From: a virus
Length of the DNA stretch: 43,783 bases
Reading direction: 5' to 3' (one strand)
Virus record (IMG/VR): IMGVR_UViG_3300009499_000016
Coordinates: 1-43,783 of that record
Shown: one piece after another, positions 21,066 through 28,754 of the stretch
Layout: every line of letters starts with the position of its first letter
How positions within the stretch are numbered: position 1 is the stretch's first letter
Notes under the pieces: model-generated
What the model saw: the letters and a program-made list of their open reading frames with translations, nothing else
What the model was told of the DNA's origin: nothing
The model's database searches: none
Made by a program: the position numbers and the translations under genes

Positions 21066-21275
21066 ATGAAAAGATTACTTGAAAATCTTGGCGGTTTTTT
21101 TGATTGGGTTTGGTGTAAGTATCGTGGTGAGTATATTTGGTGTTTTTTATATTGGCCGTCAATAGAATTTGATGATAAAGATTCTCAGATTTATGGTAGA
21201 GTTATCAAGAGTTATTGGTCAGGTTTTGTTTCAAGAGCAAGAGGACTACACTGGAAACGTAGAGCTAAGGGATAA
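21066..21275 (+). CDS. Aromatic-rich small protein (69 aa)
   Basis: Start ATG 21066 immediately follows the previous stop. Trp/Tyr-rich with two Cys; C-terminus basic (RARGLHWKRRAKG). Membrane association is possible but not clear. Confidence 0.45.
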   Translation: MKRLLENLGGFFDWVWCKYRGEYIWCFLYWPSIEFDDKDSQIYGRVIKSYWSGFVSRARGLHWKRRAKG

Positions 21276-21279
21276 ATAA

Positions 21280-21393
21280 ATGGGACAGCAGATGCACATA
21301 GGTTCACCGGAGCAAGGCGGCAATTTGACTAATCCCCGCTTAAAGAAACCCAAAAGGAAAAAGAGATGGCAGACAAAGAAGAAGAGGCATTAA
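21280..21393 (+). CDS. 37-aa protein copying the coat-protein N-terminus
   Basis: ATG 21280 follows AAGGGATAAATAA. The first 21 residues match the major capsid protein start: both begin MGQQM, share a G, then QGG, then LTNPRL. After LTNPRL the small protein switches to a polycation (KKPKRKKRW...KKKRH). DNA identity over the shared part is only moderate, so the copy is old or under selection. Could be a coat-interacting, DNA-binding peptide or a remnant. Overlaps the next gene by 28 bases. Confidence 0.55.
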   Translation: MGQQMHIGSPEQGGNLTNPRLKKPKRKKRWQTKKKRH

Positions 21394-21695
21394 AGCCTAT
21401 CGAGAGCGAAGAAGAACTCAAAGATGTCAACCAAGCCGTTCAAACAGCCGGTAAGGTCAAGGGTTTGACGGAACATCCTGGCTGGAAAGAGGTCTTAATG
21501 CCTATTTTCGATAGACAGATAGATACTTTAACCAAAGGCATTCTAACGGAGAAAAACCATCTTCAAATTATACACTACCAGGAGGCCATAAATGGTATTA
21601 AGAAGCTATTTGATGTAATCAATTATTATATTAACGAGGGTAAGGTGGCGGAGCAGAGAATCGAGCAGTGGGAGACCTTGAAGAAGGATGATTGA
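21366..21695 (+). CDS. Hypothetical helical protein (109 aa)
   Basis: ATG 21366 follows AAAGGAAAAAGAG. Acidic N-terminus, then helices around HPGWKEVLMPIFDRQIDTL and a charged end typical of phage head-gene neighbours (KVAEQRIEQWETL). Unknown, probably virion assembly. Confidence 0.6.
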   Translation: MADKEEEALKPIESEEELKDVNQAVQTAGKVKGLTEHPGWKEVLMPIFDRQIDTLTKGILTEKNHLQIIHYQEAINGIKKLFDVINYYINEGKVAEQRIEQWETLKKDD

Positions 21696-21858
21696 CTTGG
21701 AAAAACTATTAAATACGTGCGAGAAAATAAAAAAAGAGATGTTGAAGGTTTTTGATGAAAATTCTGATTTTACCGGCCAGATAACTATTGAAGTCCACTG
21801 CAAGAATGGTATAATCAAGGATGTATATGTGAGTAATAGGAGTAAGATTGATAAATGA
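21688..21858 (+). CDS. Hypothetical small protein (56 aa)
   Basis: ATG 21688 follows AAGAAGG within the previous gene end. Helix then beta hairpin. Its 3' end is the first copy of a 22-bp repeat and its stop overlaps the next ATG (ATGA). Confidence 0.5.
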   Translation: MIDLEKLLNTCEKIKKEMLKVFDENSDFTGQITIEVHCKNGIIKDVYVSNRSKIDK

Positions 21859-22064
21859 AATGCCGGGCAAAAATAATTGGGGAAGATGAGGTGGTTAAGG
21901 GATACCACTTTGAGCTTAAAGATAAGCATTATATTATTCTTGATACTGCGGAAATCGGCAACTACGGCGTGGATGGAGAAATGCTTTATGGTTTTGTCGA
22001 AGTTGACCCCGAAACAATAAAGCAGGAGCAAGAAAGCAGGAGTAAGATAAATGAAACGCCGTAA
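21855..22064 (+). CDS. Hypothetical beta-rich protein (69 aa)
   Basis: ATG overlaps the previous stop (ATGA) and uses the AGGAG in the repeat. Alternating beta strands with acidic end. Its last codons carry the AGGAG box for the next gene, which it overlaps by 14 bases. Confidence 0.5.
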   Translation: MKCRAKIIGEDEVVKGYHFELKDKHYIILDTAEIGNYGVDGEMLYGFVEVDPETIKQEQESRSKINETP

Positions 22065-22392
22065 CTTTCTAAAATCTATTATCGGTTCTCTGACTTGGTT
22101 ATTCTTACCACAGACAAAAAAGACTTTACCTGATGGATTTAAGAGAGTTTCGGATTATTCAGGAACCCCTACTCCTGATATGATTGCAGTGAATGGCGTT
22201 GAGCCTGTTCAAGAATGGAAACAATCAAACTATATGGATTTTGAACCTGATTCAATAATAGGGTTGGAGAAATATCAAGGTAGGCTTATAGTTTACTGTG
22301 AACATTCTATCTGGGAAATAGAAGAAAATTGTTATGGGGATGGTTTTCAAAGAAAACAACTTAGTTTTTTTGGTACAGAAGATGGAGAGTAA
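22051..22392 (+). CDS. Exported protein with Tat-like leader and nozzle-blade-like segment (113 aa)
   Basis: N-terminus MKRRNFLKSIIGSLTWLFLP has a twin-arginine motif (RRNFLK) and a hydrophobic core. The body (about 68-113) resembles one blade of the tail-nozzle beta-propeller at 33114: both read I/V-G-x-x-K-x-x-G-x-x-x-V then ES/HS-I/V-W. A secreted or membrane-held fragment of a tail protein would be unusual; a chance resemblance is possible over so short a stretch. Confidence 0.5.
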   Translation: MKRRNFLKSIIGSLTWLFLPQTKKTLPDGFKRVSDYSGTPTPDMIAVNGVEPVQEWKQSNYMDFEPDSIIGLEKYQGRLIVYCEHSIWEIEENCYGDGFQRKQLSFFGTEDGE

Positions 22393-22406
22393 TAGGAGTA
22401 AGATTG

Positions 22407-22718
22407 ATGATGGGAATATTTAGTGAATTATTTGGTGAGATGAAGCTAACTTTAGGTGCCGAGAAGCTACCTTTAGGTTATGACTTTCAAGGTATGGCCG
22501 CTCAAAGGATGGCTTATGGATATAAGCCTATAGATTGGAAACAAATATTATTAAATCAATTAAGGGCAGAGTCATATTTGAGACCTTTGAGTGAGTTTGA
22601 GCAGTTTCTTTTTGATTCCTTATTAAAGGATGCGCAAAATGAAGTGCAGAAAGGCGTTGTGGCGGAATTGTCAGACGCACCCTCGAAGACAGTAGCGCAC
22701 TGTGGCGAAGCAAAATGA
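22407..22718 (+). CDS. Hypothetical protein (103 aa) overlapping the tRNA-like gene
   Basis: ATG 22407 (ATGATG) follows AGGAG in the repeat. The first 80 residues are helical and protein-like (FELFEQFLFDSLL-type). The last 22 codons coincide with the 5' part of a tRNA-like sequence starting at 22653, so the original C-terminus may have been replaced. Confidence 0.55.
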   Translation: MMGIFSELFGEMKLTLGAEKLPLGYDFQGMAAQRMAYGYKPIDWKQILLNQLRAESYLRPLSEFEQFLFDSLLKDAQNEVQKGVVAELSDAPSKTVAHCGEAK

Positions 22719-22784
22719 AAGAAATGATAGTTTTGTTTTGCCAGAGGGCGTTTCAAATTGCAGGTTAGAATCCTGCCAACGCCA
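22653..22784 (+). tRNA. tRNA-Leu-like gene with a 59-nt anticodon-loop replacement
   Basis: Acceptor GGCGTTG (22653-22659) pairs fully with CAACGCC (22777-22783), discriminator A, no encoded CCA. Position 8 is T. D arm GCG (22662-22664)/CGC (22676-22678) with a loop close to bacterial tRNA-Leu. T arm GCAGG/CCTGC (22760-22776) with loop TTAGAAT. Anticodon stem CCCTC (22680-22684)/GAGGG (22744-22748) encloses 59 nt instead of 7, holding ACAGT/ACTGT and CAAAA/TTTTG hairpins. Long variable region of 11 nt fits class II. Tertiary pair 19-56 is T-A instead of G-C, a compensated change. No U33 or credible anticodon is visible. Confidence 0.6.
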
Positions 22785-22822
22785 TTAAAAACTAAATAAG
22801 TATTTACAGGTCAAGTTGGAAG

Positions 22823-22871
22823 ATACCCCTGTTAGTTCTCTCGTTGAGAATTGGCAGGGGTATTTTATTTG
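22823..22871 (+). terminator. Strong intrinsic terminator before the capsid genes
   Basis: ATACCCCTG (22823-22831) / CAGGGGTAT (22855-22863), continued inward by G-T and A-T pairs to TTCTC/GAGAA, nearly 18 bp in all, then TTTATTT. It lies after the tRNA-like gene and 60 bases before scaffold. No clear promoter follows, so read-through or a non-sigma70 promoter must serve the capsid genes. Confidence 0.85.
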
Positions 22872-22929
22872 TCTTTTACGTTTTGGGTAAAACGGAAACG
22901 CAAAAACATTTTATTAGGAGAAAGTAGTA

Positions 22930-23583
22930 ATGGCAAAGGAAACAGAAGCAGCCACAGAGACTCAATCTGGTACTGTCCAAGCGACAGAAGCCAAGAAAGA
23001 AGAAACTGTGGACTATGAGGCGAGGTATAAGACTTCGCAGGCAGAAATTCAGAAACTTACAGAAGACAATAAGTCTAAAGATGAATTGCTCGATACTGTC
23101 AGTCCTTACGTCAATTGGGATGCCGCTCAGGGCAAGACCGTTCCTGAGACGCAAACTGATACGGATGCAGAAGGCTACGTCAGCAAAAAAACTATGCAGG
23201 AAGCACTTATCGGCATAGAGAATAAGAGCAATTCTCAGATAATGGCCCTTCAATTCCAAGTAGCTCATCCGGAATTAGCTCCGTATGAAAAGACCTTGGT
23301 GGGGCCGACTATTCTGCGGATGCGTAAAGAGCATCCGCGCGAGTCATTAGGTAAGATTCTCGATAGAACTGCCGAATCTGTAACAAAATTCCTCGAAACC
23401 GAACGGGCCAAAGGCGAACAGCAAGCTAAAGATGCCTTGAAAAAGAAGGAAGAAGAGCTTGCCGGAGTCAGCGGACTCGAATCGGCTGGTACTACTGCTC
23501 CTACAAAAGAAGAGCAAGGCGAGACTAAAGAAGAATATTTCGCCAAGCGAAAAGCACAAATTGCGAAAAGAAAAGGTTTGTAG
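22930..23583 (+). CDS. Scaffolding protein (217 aa)
   Basis: Assembles the procapsid and leaves before maturation. Position directly before the coat gene, an acidic Gln/Thr/Lys-rich N-terminus, coiled-coil segments (about 35-60 and 150-190) and a basic C-terminal helix (EYFAKRKAQIAKRKGL, the usual coat-binding end) fit scaffold proteins. No protease motif. ATG 22930 follows TTAGGAGAAAG. Confidence 0.75.
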   Translation: MAKETEAATETQSGTVQATEAKKEETVDYEARYKTSQAEIQKLTEDNKSKDELLDTVSPYVNWDAAQGKTVPETQTDTDAEGYVSKKTMQEALIGIENKSNSQIMALQFQVAHPELAPYEKTLVGPTILRMRKEHPRESLGKILDRTAESVTKFLETERAKGEQQAKDALKKKEEELAGVSGLESAGTTAPTKEEQGETKEEYFAKRKAQIAKRKGL

Positions 23584-23597
23584 TAGGAGTATAAAAA

Positions 23598-24572
23598 ATG
23601 GGACAGCAAATGTATTTAGGGGCTGATGCCCAAGGTGGTTACTTAACGAACCCCCGTTTGTCGGAGACGTTGCGGCATGCATTAGTTCCCTTAATGAAGT
23701 TTAGACAGTTCGCGGATATTAAAGAGGGTTGGGGCAAAAAAGTCGGTGAAACATTATATTGGAATAAGGTCGCTGCTATAAGTACTGCAGGCGGAACCCT
23801 TGTCGAGACCAATGTAATGCCGGAGCATCAATTCTCTTTGTCGAGAGGCACTATTACCATGTCGGAATTTGGTAATAGTATTCCCTTTACAGGCAAGTTG
23901 CAGGCACTGAGTCAATTTGATGTAAGCGACCCGACTCAGGTAGTTCTCAGGGATGATATGGCCTCCATCTTGGATAAGGCGTGCGGACGGGAGTTCAAAC
24001 GCTCCCAGCGTAAGTATGTATGCCTTACGACAGCTTCGGGAACCTGGGAGAGCAGGGCTTTGGCGGCGGCGGCGACTTTTGCGACGTCTAATATCGCCAA
24101 GGTCAGTCCTTCAGTCTATCATATCCAGGAGATAGTTGACTGGTTCCGCACCAAGAATGTAAAGCCTTATGACGGCGAAGATTATGTCGGCATATTCTCA
24201 GTGAACTCCTTGAGGTCTATTTACGATGACGGTGCTTTTCAGGATGCTGCTAAATATGGCGACCCTGAAAGGTTGTTTGCCGGTGAGGTCGGACGTATCT
24301 ATAACTGTCGGTGCGTTCGAGAGACCAACTATCTCGTCAATACTCTCGGCAGCTCTACGGGAACTAACACCCTGGGCGAAGGAGTTATCTTCGGTGCTCA
24401 GACTGTAATGGAAGGAATAGCTGTTCCCGAAGAGTTGCGTCAGAAGATACCGACAGACTACGGTCGTTCCGAAGGTCTGGCCTGGTATGGAATCCTCGGC
24501 TTCAAGAGGATGTGGAAGGCCTCGGATTCCGGCCAGGATGAGCATATTGTTCACATCACTTCAACCAAGTAA
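23598..24572 (+). CDS. Major capsid protein, HK97 fold, N4-gp56-like (324 aa)
   Basis: Forms the icosahedral shell. Layout matches the N4-gp56/P22-like coat group: N-arm, GKKVGETLYWNKV region, TMSEFGNSIPFTGKL (E-loop to spine), a central helix with DKACGREFKRS, and GEVGRIYNCRCVRETN in the A-domain. No cleaved prohead sequence is evident. ATG 23598 follows TAGGAGTATAAAAA. The first 21 residues are mirrored by a 37-aa ORF at 21280. Confidence 0.85.
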   Translation: MGQQMYLGADAQGGYLTNPRLSETLRHALVPLMKFRQFADIKEGWGKKVGETLYWNKVAAISTAGGTLVETNVMPEHQFSLSRGTITMSEFGNSIPFTGKLQALSQFDVSDPTQVVLRDDMASILDKACGREFKRSQRKYVCLTTASGTWESRALAAAATFATSNIAKVSPSVYHIQEIVDWFRTKNVKPYDGEDYVGIFSVNSLRSIYDDGAFQDAAKYGDPERLFAGEVGRIYNCRCVRETNYLVNTLGSSTGTNTLGEGVIFGAQTVMEGIAVPEELRQKIPTDYGRSEGLAWYGILGFKRMWKASDSGQDEHIVHITSTK

Positions 24573-24584
24573 AGGAGGTTAATT

Positions 24585-25025
24585 ATGGCTTACGATGCAG
24601 AACGCTATCAGGCGAAAAAAATGATAACTAACCTCCGCGCGACTTTTGCCGGTGCCCTTAAAGGAACAACAGCAACGAATACCAATCAGCAGACTTCGGC
24701 TACGTTACTTGACCGTTTGGAGTTCTTTCAGACTATCAAGTTGACGGGATTCAAGGTCTTGCCGGAAGTAGCACCGGATGCCGGTGCCCACGCGACAAGT
24801 ATGACGACCCAGTTTGAGCTATGTCAGGGCACAGTAACCAAGGCGCGCGTAACGGCAGTTGGCACCGTTGCCGGTGTTATGGTGGACGGCACTATCGTTT
24901 CACCCAATATAGCCGCTGGGACGGGTTTTAACATCCGAGCTTCGATTACCGGATGGGATGGGACGGTTCAGACCTTTGCGCCGGGTGCCGTTAGATGTTA
25001 CATCGAATACCAGGAAAGATTTTAG
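24585..25025 (+). CDS. Capsid decoration / head stabilisation protein candidate (146 aa)
   Basis: Immediately follows the coat gene with a strong AAAGGAGG box, implying high expression. Thr/Ala/Gly-rich with beta strands (VTAVGTVAGVMVDGTIV, IEYQERF), typical of shell decoration proteins. No specific family named. Confidence 0.6.
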   Translation: MAYDAERYQAKKMITNLRATFAGALKGTTATNTNQQTSATLLDRLEFFQTIKLTGFKVLPEVAPDAGAHATSMTTQFELCQGTVTKARVTAVGTVAGVMVDGTIVSPNIAAGTGFNIRASITGWDGTVQTFAPGAVRCYIEYQERF

Positions 25026-25034
25026 GAGTTAGTT

Positions 25035-27344
25035 ATGTGGGCACCAGATATGCCAGTGGGTTACGAGTCGAGGAAATGCAGATATAGAATCTCAACTTTG
25101 TGCCGAGGCTTTGGTTTAGACCTAAGCGCAAACACAGAAAAAATCATAAAGAGCGCTATAGGAATAGGACAGATAGGCTCGGGTGCAGAGATAGAGTTAG
25201 ACTTATCAGCCAGTGATGCGTTGGGTATCTTTGGCGATAATGCCTTTGATTATGTATTCAGTGCGCATCAACTGGGGAATTTTCTTGCCACTAATGCCGT
25301 TTTAGAGGAATGGTGGCGGGTAATACGTCCAGGTGGTTATTTGATTCTATACGAGCAGGACAGAGACTTCTATCCCCACGTTGGCACATTTGGTGCCCCT
25401 CCATTTAGGAAGAAGGATTTAATATGGGAAGATGCCTGGGACATTCTAAGGAATTTCGGTAACGCCGAGAAGATAACAGCCACCAGGCATAACGAATCCA
25501 ACGAATATTCCTGGCAGCTTGTTATCAGAAAAGCATTTGCCTCTACGAAATGTCCCCAGGAATTGATGAGGCCCGACCCTCATATAGGGCAGGTATCTTT
25601 CCCCCGAAGCAAGAAAACGGACAAAGAGGCGTTGGTTATTCGATATGGTGCTTTGGGTGATACCGTATGGGTTACGCCGATACTCAAGCAGCTTAAAAAA
25701 GAAGGTTATTATGTTGTTATGAACTGTGCGGACTATAATGCACAGGTCTTAAAATCAAATCCCAACATTGATGAGTTTATAGTTCATCATTCCCCTACTG
25801 ACGTTCCTTATGTGGAATTGTCGAATTATTGGGAGCTTATCTCTGTGGGATTCGCAAAGGTCATCAATTTGACACAATCTATCGAAGGTGTCCTTGTTAA
25901 GTGTGAGGGTACTGAGGAATATGATTGGCCTCATGAAAAACGTCACGCCGAATGTAATGTGAACTATCTTGACAGGACGGTAGAGGTAGCTGGTTATTCT
26001 AAACTCAAGGGTAGTTTGCCGGAGTTGCATTTTACGGAAATCGAGGAACATTTAGCCCGCAACTTTATGAATCTTCACAAGGACAAATTCACCGTCATTT
26101 GGGTCTTGAGCGGTTCAGGTTTTAATAAGACATATCCCTGGGCCGAATATGTTGCGACCGAATTTTGTGTTACTCATAAAAAGGATGTTGAATTATATAC
26201 GGTTGGCGATGAGATGTGCCGGATACTCGAATGGCAAAATGCCTTGACCCAGAATAAAAGTGGTATCTGGACGGTCAGGCAAGCGTTCTTAATGACGAAA
26301 TACGCCGATCTTGTTATTGGCCCCGACACTGGCGTTCTTAATGCAGCTTCGTGTTTTGATACTCCGAAAATTGTCTTTTTGAGTACGGCGTCCGAGGAGA
26401 ACTTAACTAAATATTGGAAGAATGTCACGCCCTTGAGCGCTAAAGACTGCGAATGCCATCCGTGTCATAGATTGATATATTCCAATAGCTGCCCCAAAGG
26501 GACAATCGCTGGCAAGGCGGCGAAGTGTATGGAGAATCTAAAGCCTGAAACTATTCTGGAGGCTATGGAAAAGTATTATCAGGAATGGAAGACGCGACGA
26601 ATGATAGCCTTGAATACTAAGAAGGTCTGCGCCTTCACCATAGCCGATGATGAGATTACCCACAGGCTCGCTCGAAGAGTGAGGGCATCATTTAGCAAAT
26701 ATCATCCTGAAATACCTTTTTATATTTATGACAGCAAAGATGAGGAGAAGATTCTGGGCGAGATACGAGAATCAGCGGAAGCGTACAAGGCATTTGAGAT
26801 ACGTCCCCGATTATGTGAGATGCTGTTAAAGGATTTCGATTGCGTGATATATCTCGACGCCGATACGGTGGTCTGTGATAGATTAGACGAGTTCTTAGAA
26901 CAGGATTACGATATAGCAGGCTCTCTGAATATCGGGGAACAGGTATATCTCAATGCCGGTGTAACTGCCGTTACCAATTCCGATTTTTGCAAGGAATGGA
27001 CGGAACTGATGTATAAGCCGAATGGCGGCAAGTCCAATCAGGTTCATTTTAACAACCTTGCCTTTAGCAAGAGGTTCCGCTTGAAGATAGTTGATGAGCA
27101 CGATGTCTATTACAACGAGCGGTCGAGAGAGCATTGGAAGGATATAAGAGTTGATGGTGATGGTTTTGTCTGCAACGGCAGGAGGGTAAAAGTCCTGCAC
27201 TGGGCGGGTGGAAGAGGCAGAATGGAAGACAAGCTCTCATCGAAGGATTTCTCGCCCGAAGTCAGGATAGCTCTTGATGCTCTGACTTACACCAAGGACT
27301 TTACGACAATAGAAGGCATAGAGGTTAGTCAATGGAAACTTTAA
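25035..27344 (+). CDS. Three-domain methyltransferase - GT9-like - GT8-like glycosyltransferase (769 aa)
   Basis: Residues about 20-170 look like a class I SAM methyltransferase (DLSAS, FDYVFSAHQLGNF, WRVIRPGGYLILYE), though its glycine-rich motif I is eroded. Residues about 198-530 match heptosyltransferase-type GT9: VIRYGALGDTVWVTPIL at the N-lobe and ADLVIGPDTGVLNAAS at the C-lobe. Residues about 535-769 match a GT-A (GT8-like) transferase with DAD metal motif at 608-610 and LNAGV, then a late HWAGG. Located between decoration and fibre genes, so it may glycosylate virion proteins or host surface sugars. Confidence 0.8.
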   Translation: MWAPDMPVGYESRKCRYRISTLCRGFGLDLSANTEKIIKSAIGIGQIGSGAEIELDLSASDALGIFGDNAFDYVFSAHQLGNFLATNAVLEEWWRVIRPGGYLILYEQDRDFYPHVGTFGAPPFRKKDLIWEDAWDILRNFGNAEKITATRHNESNEYSWQLVIRKAFASTKCPQELMRPDPHIGQVSFPRSKKTDKEALVIRYGALGDTVWVTPILKQLKKEGYYVVMNCADYNAQVLKSNPNIDEFIVHHSPTDVPYVELSNYWELISVGFAKVINLTQSIEGVLVKCEGTEEYDWPHEKRHAECNVNYLDRTVEVAGYSKLKGSLPELHFTEIEEHLARNFMNLHKDKFTVIWVLSGSGFNKTYPWAEYVATEFCVTHKKDVELYTVGDEMCRILEWQNALTQNKSGIWTVRQAFLMTKYADLVIGPDTGVLNAASCFDTPKIVFLSTASEENLTKYWKNVTPLSAKDCECHPCHRLIYSNSCPKGTIAGKAAKCMENLKPETILEAMEKYYQEWKTRRMIALNTKKVCAFTIADDEITHRLARRVRASFSKYHPEIPFYIYDSKDEEKILGEIRESAEAYKAFEIRPRLCEMLLKDFDCVIYLDADTVVCDRLDEFLEQDYDIAGSLNIGEQVYLNAGVTAVTNSDFCKEWTELMYKPNGGKSNQVHFNNLAFSKRFRLKIVDEHDVYYNERSREHWKDIRVDGDGFVCNGRRVKVLHWAGGRGRMEDKLSSKDFSPEVRIALDALTYTKDFTTIEGIEVSQWKL

Positions 27345-27985
27345 TGGTCAAAACGGACCAGATGAAAATATCATCAAAACAGAAGTATCTTCGTGTATAT
27401 GCAGGTGAGACTTCTAATAAGGATATAGTTGGGGATGAGCACTTCTTGGAAATGATTGCCGCTGAATTTGGGAGGCGTGTCATCAGGGGCACGGCGTTAA
27501 GTTATGAATGTCCAGTTACTCATATAGTAAGTAGTGCAGAAAAACTATTGAGAAAAATATTTAATGATATGAATATAAAAACCGCTTTTGAGATAGGGAC
27601 ATTTCGCGGTGTCTCTACCGCTCTTCTGGCTCATTATGCGGATAAGGTTATAACGCTGGATGTTAAATACTTTGAAGAGGCGATGTATTTATGGGCTTAT
27701 GCCGGAGTAATGGAAAAAATCGAATATATTGTTACTATCGACGAGAACAAAAAAGAAGTGATTAACGGTATAGATTTCGATTTCGTTTTTATAGACGGTC
27801 ATCACGATTATGAATCTGTGAAAAAGGATTTTGAATTAACTAAAAAATGCGGAAGGGTATTGTTTCACGATTATCTTTCGACGTGTTCCGGTGTAATAAA
27901 GTTTGTAGATTCTTTGCCCAAAAACGAGATTGTAATTAAGCGGCCATTTGCCTATTGGGAAAGAAATGGAAATAGCCCAAGTTAA
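27332..27985 (+). CDS. Class I SAM methyltransferase, Methyltransf_24 type (217 aa)
   Basis: Motif I is AFEIGTFRGVST (about 86-97) and the downstream acidic signature is FVFIDGHHDYESVKKDF (about 151-167), typical of Methyltransf_24 enzymes in sugar or O-methylation clusters. The first 70 residues are extra. Start overlaps the glycosyltransferase by 13 bases and lacks a strong ribosome box, so translation is probably coupled. Confidence 0.8.
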   Translation: METLMVKTDQMKISSKQKYLRVYAGETSNKDIVGDEHFLEMIAAEFGRRVIRGTALSYECPVTHIVSSAEKLLRKIFNDMNIKTAFEIGTFRGVSTALLAHYADKVITLDVKYFEEAMYLWAYAGVMEKIEYIVTIDENKKEVINGIDFDFVFIDGHHDYESVKKDFELTKKCGRVLFHDYLSTCSGVIKFVDSLPKNEIVIKRPFAYWERNGNSPS

Positions 27986-28742
27986 ACAAGCTGGTTTTTT
28001 GTGGAATGTGCGAGTTCCCGTTCCTTGGCATGATATTAACATCATCACCGAAGTTATAGGTAACGATGAATACGGCATTTCCGAACTACGACAGGCCATA
28101 GGAAGCAATGTTAAGACCATACTTGATGTTGGTGGTCATATTGGCAGCTTTGGTGTTTTTGCTAAGTCTTTGTGGCCTGATGCAATTCTGGTCGCAGTGG
28201 AACCGGAACCTATGAACTGCAAGTTATATAAGATGAACTTGAAGGACAATGGATTGTGGGATGAAAAGTGTCATATTTTACAGGCTGCCATCGGTTATAA
28301 CCCAAAATGTAATTATCTCGTCCATAGCCCTTCTACGACAGGTGGTAACGTGGTGAGAACGAAGGAAGAAGCGGAGAAATATATCAACGAAGGTTATCGT
28401 TTCTACAATAGCATTGCTGTTGCCGATGTTGCATTATTGACTATTGAGGACATTCTTAGTGCATACGGAATAAAGCGTTTCGATTTAGCCAAATGGGATT
28501 GCGAGGGCGGAGAGATAGACGCCTTTAAGAACATCACGCCAGAAGCGGCGAGCAAGTTCCTTTTTATGATAGGGGAATATCATATCTGGAGCGAGAACAG
28601 TGATTATTTGAAAGCACCGCTTTTTGAATGTAGGCGATTCTGGCATCAGGCAAGAAAGAAATTTGAACATCTGAATTTTTCGTATAGCGGTGATTATAGT
28701 AGGCTCGGTCTGTTTCAGGCCTGGCCCAAGAAAGTAAGTTAA
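27966..28742 (+). CDS. FkbM-family methyltransferase (258 aa)
   Basis: SAM-dependent O-methyltransferase. Motif I ILDVGGHIGSFGVFAK, acidic motif VAVEPEPMN, and KWDCEGGE, the FkbM 'D-x-E-G-x-E' site. Start ATG 27966 follows GGGAAAG and overlaps the previous gene by 20 bases. Together with 25035 and 27332 it makes a compact sugar transfer/methylation set inside the structural operon. Confidence 0.82.
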   Translation: MEIAQVKQAGFLWNVRVPVPWHDINIITEVIGNDEYGISELRQAIGSNVKTILDVGGHIGSFGVFAKSLWPDAILVAVEPEPMNCKLYKMNLKDNGLWDEKCHILQAAIGYNPKCNYLVHSPSTTGGNVVRTKEEAEKYINEGYRFYNSIAVADVALLTIEDILSAYGIKRFDLAKWDCEGGEIDAFKNITPEAASKFLFMIGEYHIWSENSDYLKAPLFECRRFWHQARKKFEHLNFSYSGDYSRLGLFQAWPKKVS

Positions 28743-28754
28743 GGAGATTAACAA

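Larger units (their letters stand above)
21831..22408 (+). repeat. 22-bp perfect direct repeat bounding two genes
   Basis: A 22-bp unit starting GAGTAATAGGAGTAAG lies at 21831-21852 and 22387-22408; a shorter AGGAGTAAGAT copy is at 22041-22051. Each contains the AGGAG ribosome box for the next gene. The 556-bp unit between holds the 21855 and 22051 genes. Confidence 0.85.

Noticed and set aside
22653-22784. tmRNA or attP within a tRNA 3' end
   Set aside because: A paired D stem is present and there is no tag-coding region or tmRNA-type acceptor, and the integrase lies about 21 kb away.
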